Shown piece after piece: positions 16,166 to 22,535 of a DNA stretch of 33,552 nt. Made by a program: the position numbers and the translations under genes. The notes beneath the pieces are model-generated. The model did not search any database. It had not been told where the DNA came from and saw only the letters and a program-made list of their open reading frames with translations. This DNA is from CAYHZL01 sp964361075 (GTDB taxonomy: Bacteria > Bacteroidota > Ignavibacteria > UBA10030 > UBA8401): the NCBI GenBank assembly GCA_964361075.1, contig CAYHZL010000018.1:1-33552 (forward strand), in the 5' to 3' direction. Numbering within the stretch: position 1 is the stretch's first letter; every line of letters begins with the position of its first letter.

Positions 16166-18175
16166 ATGAAAAATATTTTTTATTGTCTCGTTGCCTTCTT
16201 TTGTATTTTCTTTTCTCTCTATGGACAAAATGGGCAAACCAAAGTCACTTCGGATGAAGTTTTATTGCAGAATATGCTCAACACGTCGTCTGATTCACTG
16301 CGGCTTGTTCGCATTGAACAATTTATTGCTGCCCATGAAAAAAGTACTGTGCTCGGCATTGCGTATGGCGCACGGTACGGAACAATGCTTTCGTTAAAAC
16401 GCGACAGTGCGGCATTTGCTTCGGCTCGTTTGTACGTGCAATTATTGGATGAACGGTATCAGACTATGGCGCTCAATAATCTTGCGAGCGACTTAGCATT
16501 CAGAAATATTTATTTAGATAGCGCAACCGTATTCATCGATACTGCCATTGCAGTAAGTAAGCGAGCAAATGGAGAAGCAGATGGTGTACTTCTTTCTACA
16601 AAAGCATTAGTTTTTTATGGAATGAAAAAATTTGGTGCGGCAGAATCTCTTCAACAAGAAATTATTCAACGACTACCTTCCCAAGCGGAAAATATTTCTC
16701 GGTATGCACAATATTTTTCACAACTCGGATTGTATCAAATTGAAACGAAGGGCGTACTTGTTGGAGTTCAAAAAATTGCGCTTGCATGTTTAGTTGCACC
16801 AAACAGACCGATTCCAATTGCAAAAATAGACTCATTGTTGCACTTGCACATACAGGATACTGCACGTGTTCGTATTGTGCGCGATAGTCTTTTTGAAGCT
16901 GCTGTAATTCAGTATGGAAAAAATTCAGAAGATCATATTTTAGCACGGGGTGTAATGGCTGTTGGTTTAGCAAAAAATGGTGTACTGCAAGAACGTGCAA
17001 TTCTGCTTGCTCGTGAAGCGTACACATTATCGCGAGAGCGCACTATTGAAGATCGTGCAGGCGCTTCTGCCTCATTAGGAATCACTCTGTATTATTCTTC
17101 ACACTACGATGAAGCGGAAAAATATTTGCAAGAGGCAGTTGACTATGCCGCACCCGTTGAAACAGAATTATTCTATACACTCGGCATGACGCAAGAAAAG
17201 CTTAGCAAATTCAAAGAAGCTTTTGATACATACCTCGACGGAATTATTCCGGGAAAACCCAATGTTCTCTATGCGCGTGTACAAGAATTGCAGTTACGCA
17301 CATATCCAACTCTGTTGCTCGATTCGGTTATTGCAGTCCATCAATTAAAAATGCTTCAATATACACCGGAGAAATATTATAGAGAGAAAAAAAAATATTC
17401 AAAGAACGAAGTTGAGAAAACCGTTCTTGCTGAACTTTTTACCGGTTCTGAGTGTAAACCGTGTCTTGCTGCCGATAAAGCATTTGATTATTTACGTGAA
17501 CGATTTAAAGAGAATGATCTGGCGATATTAGAATACCATCTTTCCATTCCAATGCCGGACCCCATGGCGAATAAAGATGCTGACGATCGCGCGAAGTATT
17601 ACGACGTTCGCAGTACACCAACAGCAATTATAGACGGTGTTTCGTATATCGCTTCAGGCGGAAACTTATTTATGGCAAAAAATAAATTTATGCTGTATTC
17701 GGATTTTGTTGAACATCAGTTGAAACAACCTGCAACGGTTTCAATTCATTTGGATGCTTCGATGAAAAATCTCAATACAGTTGAATTGAACGCAACGGCT
17801 CAACAAAAGTTTTTAAAAGCGTCAGATAAAAATTATCGTTTGAGAGTTGTACTAGCCGAAGAAACAGTACAATACAAAGGAGCGAATACGGTAAGTGAAC
17901 ACAAATATGTTGTTCGAAAATTTTTAGGTTCTGTTGATGGTGCCGCTTTTAATACAAAGGGTAAAGCAGTGGTGAAGGCGAAAGAATCCATTCCGCATGT
18001 AGTTGCGGAATTAAAAAATTATCTTGAGTTGCGTGAGTTGAGTATGAAAACAATGGGAGTTGGTTTCCGAGAAAAGAAGCACGAGATTGATGCAGCAAAA
18101 TTGTTTGTTGTTGCCTTTGTGCAAAATGATTCGACACGGGAAATTTTACAAGCAAAGTTGATTCGCCTGAAATAA
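16166..18175 (+). CDS. Secreted TPR-repeat protein with C-terminal thioredoxin-like domain
   Basis: A 669-residue protein with a Sec signal (MKNIFYCLVAFFCIFFSLYG) and a polar mature part. Residues about 30-400 are helical repeats of TPR type, for example the pattern ASLGITLYYSSHYDEAEKYL and TLGMTQEKLSKFKEAFDTYL. A thioredoxin-fold segment then carries the C430-x2-C433 pair (GSECKPCLAADKAFDYL) and, further on, the cis-Pro-like RSTPTAIIDG. A beta-rich C-terminal domain completes it. Probable periplasmic or surface thiol-disulfide or protein-folding role; substrate unknown. Although now 150 nt from the MFS gene, it was probably adjacent before the element inserted. Confidence 0.8.
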   Translation: MKNIFYCLVAFFCIFFSLYGQNGQTKVTSDEVLLQNMLNTSSDSLRLVRIEQFIAAHEKSTVLGIAYGARYGTMLSLKRDSAAFASARLYVQLLDERYQTMALNNLASDLAFRNIYLDSATVFIDTAIAVSKRANGEADGVLLSTKALVFYGMKKFGAAESLQQEIIQRLPSQAENISRYAQYFSQLGLYQIETKGVLVGVQKIALACLVAPNRPIPIAKIDSLLHLHIQDTARVRIVRDSLFEAAVIQYGKNSEDHILARGVMAVGLAKNGVLQERAILLAREAYTLSRERTIEDRAGASASLGITLYYSSHYDEAEKYLQEAVDYAAPVETELFYTLGMTQEKLSKFKEAFDTYLDGIIPGKPNVLYARVQELQLRTYPTLLLDSVIAVHQLKMLQYTPEKYYREKKKYSKNEVEKTVLAELFTGSECKPCLAADKAFDYLRERFKENDLAILEYHLSIPMPDPMANKDADDRAKYYDVRSTPTAIIDGVSYIASGGNLFMAKNKFMLYSDFVEHQLKQPATVSIHLDASMKNLNTVELNATAQQKFLKASDKNYRLRVVLAEETVQYKGANTVSEHKYVVRKFLGSVDGAAFNTKGKAVVKAKESIPHVVAELKNYLELRELSMKTMGVGFREKKHEIDAAKLFVVAFVQNDSTREILQAKLIRLK

Positions 18176-18250
18176 TTTTAATGACAAACCATAGAAGAAA
18201 TATCTCTTCTTAATATACCTTAAAAAATTGCAATCAATTGTTCTTTACAG

Positions 18251-18459
18251 GTAACTGCTCAGCGTATTTTTTGTCCCGAAGGGAATGGCGTTGCCACCTT
18301 CGGCATAATTTCAGTATTTCCAAAAAAAACGAATCCCCCGTCCCGATTAAAAAACAAATCGGGACACCCCCTTTTCAAGGGGGATTTCCTCGTTCTTATT
18401 CCCCCTTGAAAAGGGGGTTAGGGGGATTTTTTGAATCAACAATAACGTTGAGTAGTTAC
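18251..18459. mobile_element. MITE-like element, family A (copy 2)
   Basis: GTAACTGCTCAGCGT at the left end (18251-18265) pairs with ACGTTGAGTAGTTAC at the right (18445-18459) with two mismatches. The flanks CTTTACAG (18243-18250) and CTTTACGG (18460-18467) look like an 8-bp target duplication with one mismatch. Inside are TCCCGAAGGGAATGG, a GTCCCGATT...AATCGGGAC hairpin and two complementary CCCCCTT-type blocks (CCCCCTTTTCAAGGGGG near 18366 and CCCCCTTGAAAAGGGGG near 18401). No gene lies in 18176-18550; the rest is AT-rich and contains the leader of the carbamoyltransferase gene. Confidence 0.65.
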
Positions 18460-18550
18460 CTTTACGGTATCATTAATCTTAATAGATTGGTTGTAATTCA
18501 AAAACTGTATTGAAATATTTTCCTAAATCAGGAACAGTAAAAAAATATCA

Positions 18551-20368
18551 ATGAATATTATAGGTATCTCTGCCTTTTATCATGACTCTGCTGCTTGTAT
18601 TGTACAGGATGGAAAAATAGTTGCAGCCGCGCAAGAAGAACGCTTTACAAGAAAAAAACATGACCAGAATTTTCCTTCCAAAGCGATTCAATTTTGTTTG
18701 AGTGAAGCAAAATGTGCAATCGATGAAATTGATGCCGTCATATTTTATGATAAACCATTTCTTAAATTCAATCGCCTTCTTGAAACATATCTTTCGTATG
18801 CACCAAAAGGGTTTCGATCTTTTATTATGGCGATTCCACTTTGGCTAAAAGAAAAACTTTGGCTCTCTGATGTGATTGCTGATGAATTAGGATATGAAGG
18901 AAAAATTTTATTTACTGAACATCACGAATCTCACGCAGCATCGGCATTTTTTCCATCACCATTTGAACGCGCAGTGATTGTAACTGTTGATGGAGTGGGG
19001 GAGTATGCAACAACTTCCATTTCAGTCGGAAACGGAAATAAAATTACAATGCTCGCTGAACAGCATTTTCCTCATTCGCTTGGACTTTTGTATTCTGCAT
19101 TTACATATTTCACAGGTTTCAAAGTTAATTCAGGTGAATATAAAGTGATGGGGCTTGCACCCTACGGTACACCAAAATATGTTCAAACGATCTACGACCA
19201 TCTTATTGATGTGAAAAATGACGGCTCGTTTACAATGAATATGGAGTATTTTAATTTTGCTGTTGGATTAACAATGACGAACGAAAAATTTTCATCGTTG
19301 TTTAGTGGTCCTGCACGAAAATCTGAATCTCCTTTAACGCAACGTGAAATGGACATTGCCGCTTCGATTCAAGTCGTAACTGAAGATATTATGTTGAAAA
19401 TTGTTCGACACGCGAAAAAAATTACAGGTGAGAACAATTTATGTCTTGCCGGAGGCGTGGCGTTGAATTGTGTAGCAAACGGAAAAATATTGCGCGAAAA
19501 TATTTTTGATTCGCTATGGATTCAACCGGCGGCTGGAGATGCAGGCGGCGCTCTTGGTGCAGCGTTAACTGCGTATTATCATCATTTCAACCAAGACAGA
19601 AATGTTCAGAAACATGATTCGCAATTCGGTTCTTATCTTGGATCGCATTACGATGACAATGAAATTGAAAAATATTTAATACAAAATAAAATTCCATATA
19701 CTCATTTTTCCGATTCAGGAAATCTTTGTGAACGAGTTACATCATTTCTTATGGAAGAATCTGTTGTGGGATGGTTCCAAGGAAGAATGGAATTTGGTCC
19801 TCGTGCATTGGGTAATCGTTCGATTTTAGGAGATGCACGATCTCCGAAGATGCAAAAAAAAATGAATGTGAAAATTAAAAACCGAGAAAGTTTCCGACCT
19901 TTTGCGCCAGCGGTGTTATCCGAACATGTGAAAGAATGGTTTGATATTTCTTGCGAGAGTCCCTATATGTTATTAGTCGCAGAAATTGCAAAAGAAAAAT
20001 TACGACCGATGACAAACGAGGAAGAACATCTGTGGGGAATTGATAAATTAAATGTTACACGTTCGGAAATTCCGGCAGTTACACACATTGATAATTCTGC
20101 TCGCATTCAAACTGTGCACAAAGAAACGAACCCACTTTTCCATGAATTGATTTCTAATTTTTATAGAAGAACAGGATGCGCGGTTCTTGTGAATACATCG
20201 TTCAATGTCCGCGGCGAACCGATTGTTGAATCACCGGCAGATGCCTATACATGTTTTATGCGGACAGATATGGATGTTCTTGTGTTGGGAAATTATCTCT
20301 TGATAAAAAAAGATCAACCGAAATTTGTTGAGAGTGTAGATTGGAGAAAAGAATATGAATTGGATTGA
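18551..20368 (+). CDS. Carbamoyltransferase (NodU/CmcH family)
   Basis: A 605-residue carbamoyltransferase: an N-terminal TobZ/HypF-like Kae1-fold domain (about 1-360) and a C-terminal YrdC-like part (about 400-600). Motifs: GISAFYHDSAACIVQDGKIV at the N-terminus, AAQEERFTRKKHD, EHHESHAASAFFPSP (metal-binding His residues), VDGVGE, GEYKVMGLAPYG, GGVALNCVANGKI, WFQGRMEFGPRALGNRSIL and FNVRGEPIVESP. It uses carbamoyl phosphate and ATP to carbamoylate a hydroxyl group, usually of a sugar or secondary metabolite. No acceptor or biosynthetic genes are near. Its last 14 nt overlap an SxtJ-like gene, a pairing that recurs in many genomes. There is no good SD close to the ATG, but the next Met would lose the first Kae1 strand. 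Confidence 0.92.
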   Translation: MNIIGISAFYHDSAACIVQDGKIVAAAQEERFTRKKHDQNFPSKAIQFCLSEAKCAIDEIDAVIFYDKPFLKFNRLLETYLSYAPKGFRSFIMAIPLWLKEKLWLSDVIADELGYEGKILFTEHHESHAASAFFPSPFERAVIVTVDGVGEYATTSISVGNGNKITMLAEQHFPHSLGLLYSAFTYFTGFKVNSGEYKVMGLAPYGTPKYVQTIYDHLIDVKNDGSFTMNMEYFNFAVGLTMTNEKFSSLFSGPARKSESPLTQREMDIAASIQVVTEDIMLKIVRHAKKITGENNLCLAGGVALNCVANGKILRENIFDSLWIQPAAGDAGGALGAALTAYYHHFNQDRNVQKHDSQFGSYLGSHYDDNEIEKYLIQNKIPYTHFSDSGNLCERVTSFLMEESVVGWFQGRMEFGPRALGNRSILGDARSPKMQKKMNVKIKNRESFRPFAPAVLSEHVKEWFDISCESPYMLLVAEIAKEKLRPMTNEEEHLWGIDKLNVTRSEIPAVTHIDNSARIQTVHKETNPLFHELISNFYRRTGCAVLVNTSFNVRGEPIVESPADAYTCFMRTDMDVLVLGNYLLIKKDQPKFVESVDWRKEYELD

Positions 20369-20789
20369 AGAACTGCGTTATGATATTTCAAAAATTCGAT
20401 CTTCACCAAAAGATCTTAAAAATTTTGGAATTACTATTGGCGGTATTTTACTTTTCATTTCAAGTATTGCATTTTGGAAACATTGGTGGAATATAGTTAT
20501 TATTTATTCCCTTGGAATATCTGGAGTTATCCTTTTAATTGAAGGTTTGTATTTCTCAAAAAATTTGAAAATAATTCATCACTATTGGATGAGTTTGGCT
20601 CTGTTTCTTGGAAGTATCATTTCGCGGTTTTTTTTATCTATATTATTTTTTATTATACTAACACCAATAGCGTTATTAGCAAAAGTTTTTGGTAAAAAAT
20701 TCTTTTTTCAATATCGTGATGTAACTCGTTCAACCTATTGGATACAACGAGAAAAAAATAAACAAATGAACTATGAACGGATGTTCTAA
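20355..20789 (+). CDS. SxtJ-like small membrane protein
   Basis: A 144-residue protein overlapping the end of the carbamoyltransferase gene by 14 nt. Four hydrophobic segments are visible: residues about 24-40, 45-64, 79-92 and 93-110, with short charged termini (WIEELRYDISKIRSSPKDL at the front and REKNKQMNYERMF at the end). Its context and topology match the SxtJ family, named from the saxitoxin cluster, where the gene also follows a carbamoyltransferase. No function is known; a membrane partner or anchor of the carbamoyltransferase is a reasonable guess from the constant pairing. Confidence 0.75.
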   Translation: MNWIEELRYDISKIRSSPKDLKNFGITIGGILLFISSIAFWKHWWNIVIIYSLGISGVILLIEGLYFSKNLKIIHHYWMSLALFLGSIISRFFLSILFFIILTPIALLAKVFGKKFFFQYRDVTRSTYWIQREKNKQMNYERMF

Positions 20790-20795
20790 TTATTT

Positions 20796-20954
20796 ATGGC
20801 AAAATTAAAAATTCTCTCCGAATATTTTTCTTTTCTCAAAGAAAATAAAAAATGGTGGCTCATACCAATCGTAATTGTATTGGTTCTTTTTGGACTATTG
20901 ATCGTGTTGACGAAGGGAAGTGCGATTGCGCCGTTTATTTATACGATTTTTTAA
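20796..20954 (+). CDS. DUF5989-like 52-residue membrane protein
   Basis: An ATG at 20796, six nt after the SxtJ-like stop, opens a 52-codon frame ending TAA at 20952-20954. The product is MAKLKILSEYFSFLKENKK followed by WWLIPIVIVLVLFGLLIVLT and KGSAIAPFIYTIF: an amphipathic N-terminus with a 'FLKENKKWWL' run, a single membrane helix, then the conserved-looking GSAIAPFIYTIF end. This is the pattern I associate with DUF5989 proteins, which also lie after carbamoyltransferase-SxtJ pairs. No function is known. It completes a three-gene unit, all within 14-nt overlap and 6-nt spacing. Confidence 0.8.
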   Translation: MAKLKILSEYFSFLKENKKWWLIPIVIVLVLFGLLIVLTKGSAIAPFIYTIF

Positions 20955-21125
20955 CTTTAAATGGCTGCTTTTTTACTTCCTGTTGTGCTTTTATGGCGAC
21001 TGTTAACCGTTCAGTATGTTGTCCTATAGAAATATGGAAACTCCTCTTGGTATTCCCACAATGGAGCTATTTCCTCAAAGAACACCAAAAGTCTCTTAAA
21101 AAAATCAAGAAAAATATTCCTACTA
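20955..21125 (+). other. Spacer between the carbamoyltransferase unit and lacI
   Basis: No convincing gene. Short frames exist: an ATG at 20961 opens a hydrophobic stretch MAAFLLPVVLLWRLLTVQYV ending at TAG after 22 codons, and another frame near 21040-21125 ends in a Lys-rich run. They may be the remnants of a fourth small gene broken by a stop or frameshift, but the sequence alone does not show this. Confidence 0.25.
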
Positions 21126-21157
21126 CTTGACATTTAACGTTAAATCCTCTAACTTTG
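21126..21157 (+). promoter_or_regulatory. lacI-type promoter with a palindromic operator in the spacer
   Basis: CTTG (21126-21129), a 20-nt spacer and TAACTTTG (21150-21157) form a Bacteroidota-type promoter with one mismatch in the upstream box. Within the spacer, ATTTAACGTTAAAT (21132-21145) is a perfect 14-bp palindrome with the central CG typical of LacI-family operators. A repressor bound there would block polymerase, so autoregulation of the LacI gene that follows is expected. An AAGGAG site lies at 21187-21192. Confidence 0.65.
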
Positions 21158-21198
21158 AAAGCCCTTCCATAGAAAATGTTTTAACATAAGGAGTCGCA

Positions 21199-22269
21199 TT
21201 GGCTGTAACAATATATGACATAGCCAGAGAAGCAAAAGTTGGGATTGGAACTGTTTCCCGAGTTTTTAATGATAGCCCAAAAGTTACCATCGAAACTCGT
21301 GAGCGAGTCGTACGTGTTGCTAAACGGTTAAATTATCAGCCTCACGCTTTTGCACAGGCACTTGCACGAAAGCGCTCCAACACATTATCTGCAATCATTC
21401 CATTTTTCACCAACTATTTTTTCATTCAAATACTGCAAGGCGTTCAAGAATCTCTGCTTTCACTTGGGTATGACCTCATTATTCATGGATCAAATACACA
21501 AGAACAACTTGATGAATATTTTGTTCGTTCGATGAGAAAAGGTAGAGTAGATGGCATTCTTTTATTTTCGTTAGGATTGCCACAACGCTTCGCTGATGAA
21601 TTTATAGAAAAAAATATTCCACTTGTACTTGTCGATACTTTCCATCCTTCATTCGATTCAATACGAGTAGACCACATTACAGGGGCAAGAATAGCAACCG
21701 AACATCTGCTTTCTCTTGGTCATACCGATATCGGAATGATCAACGCTAACATCTCTAGCGTGCCTGCGAAGGAACGTTTGACGAGTTTTAAAGAAACACT
21801 ACTACAAAAAAATCTGTCGGTGCGCGATGAAATTATTGTGTCCAGCATGAGCGGAAAACAAGACGGATTTAATAGAGATGCAGGGTATGTTGCTATGAAA
21901 GAAATTCTTACTCAAAAAATAAAACTACCAACAGCATTTTTTGTCTCAAGCGATATTCAAGCGATTGGTGTGATGGATGCGTTGGCAGAAAAAGGTATTC
22001 GTGTCCCGGAAGATATTGCTATCGTCAGTTTCGATGATATCGAACTCGCTAAACATTTCGGATTGACCACCATGCGCCAACCGATGTATGATATGGGTAT
22101 CATGGCTATTGAAAAAATGATTGAACGACTTAAAGATCCGAAAGTTCCACCAACTCTTACTACTATTTTACCAAAGCTCATTATACGAAAGTCATGTGGC
22201 GCTCAACAGTTAGATAAACCAGAAGTAACACATCACTTTTCAATGTATTCCTCTGAACCCGAGATTTGA
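21199..22269 (+). CDS. LacI-family transcriptional regulator
   Basis: A 356-residue regulator starting at a TTG codon, placed by an AAGGAG Shine-Dalgarno six nt upstream; the next internal start would remove the DNA-binding domain. The N-terminal helix-turn-helix reads TIYDIAREAKVGIGTVSRVF (residues 4-23), followed by the hinge region NYQPHAFAQALARKRSNTL. The C-terminal periplasmic-binding-protein-like sensor domain (about 62-340) includes GVQESLLSLGYDLII, GRVDGILLFS, RVDHITGARIATEHLLSLGH and VSFDDIELAKHFGLTTM, typical of sugar-responsive members. Effector unknown. It sits upstream of a TonB receptor and T9SS-secreted proteins and probably controls them and itself. Confidence 0.93.
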   Translation: MAVTIYDIAREAKVGIGTVSRVFNDSPKVTIETRERVVRVAKRLNYQPHAFAQALARKRSNTLSAIIPFFTNYFFIQILQGVQESLLSLGYDLIIHGSNTQEQLDEYFVRSMRKGRVDGILLFSLGLPQRFADEFIEKNIPLVLVDTFHPSFDSIRVDHITGARIATEHLLSLGHTDIGMINANISSVPAKERLTSFKETLLQKNLSVRDEIIVSSMSGKQDGFNRDAGYVAMKEILTQKIKLPTAFFVSSDIQAIGVMDALAEKGIRVPEDIAIVSFDDIELAKHFGLTTMRQPMYDMGIMAIEKMIERLKDPKVPPTLTTILPKLIIRKSCGAQQLDKPEVTHHFSMYSSEPEI

Positions 22270-22280
22270 TTATTTATGAA

Positions 22281-22411
22281 CTGATGTTACGCACACAAAG
22301 AAAATTAAGCAGATGGAGTCCACCTGCTAAACAAATGAAATAAAAATTACATGGTTTCACAATTTTTTTTAGGTAAGGTGGACTCCATCTTATGCCCTTG
22401 CGTAACATCAG
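22281..22411. mobile_element. MITE-like element, family C (copy 1)
   Basis: A 131-bp element with perfect 13-bp terminal inverted repeats CTGATGTTACGCA (22281-22293) and TGCGTAACATCAG (22399-22411), flanked by perfect 7-bp direct repeats TTATGAA (22274-22280 and 22412-22418). A second perfect inner pair is AGATGGAGTCCACCT (22311-22325) and AGGTGGACTCCATCT (22376-22390). Non-coding. It lies 11 nt after the lacI stop, between it and the TonB receptor gene. Confidence 0.9.
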
Positions 22412-22450
22412 TTATGAATTTTTTGCAACAACAAATTTATTTTATTTTTC

Positions 22451-22468
22451 ATGAAACGGCAGTGTCAT
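22451..22468 (+). promoter_or_regulatory. Candidate operator upstream of the TonB receptor gene
   Basis: ATGAAACGGCAGTGTCAT is an imperfect 18-bp palindrome (14 of 18 positions symmetric). It also opens a GAAACGG...CCGTTTC hairpin with the sequence near 22478. It could be a repressor site or a leader hairpin for the gene at 22536, but it does not resemble the palindrome in the lacI promoter. Confidence 0.25.
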
Positions 22469-22521
22469 AAGGATCCCGTTTCTCTTCTTCATTATTATAT
22501 AAATTATTAGAAATTCAAATT

Positions 22522-22533
22522 GGAGTATACTCC
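22522..22533 (+). promoter_or_regulatory. Palindrome covering the ribosome binding site of the TonB receptor
   Basis: GGAGTATACTCC is a perfect 12-bp palindrome two nt before the ATG at 22536. Its left half GGAG is the only Shine-Dalgarno-like sequence. As RNA the region could self-pair or pair between two transcripts, which would hide the ribosome site. A DNA-binding role is an alternative. Confidence 0.4.
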
Positions 22534-22535
22534 GT

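Noticed and set aside
20852..21130. A 92-codon frame overlapping the DUF5989-like gene
   Set aside because: Out of frame with the better-supported 52-residue gene; rich in Cys and Trp without pattern, as expected of a shadow frame.
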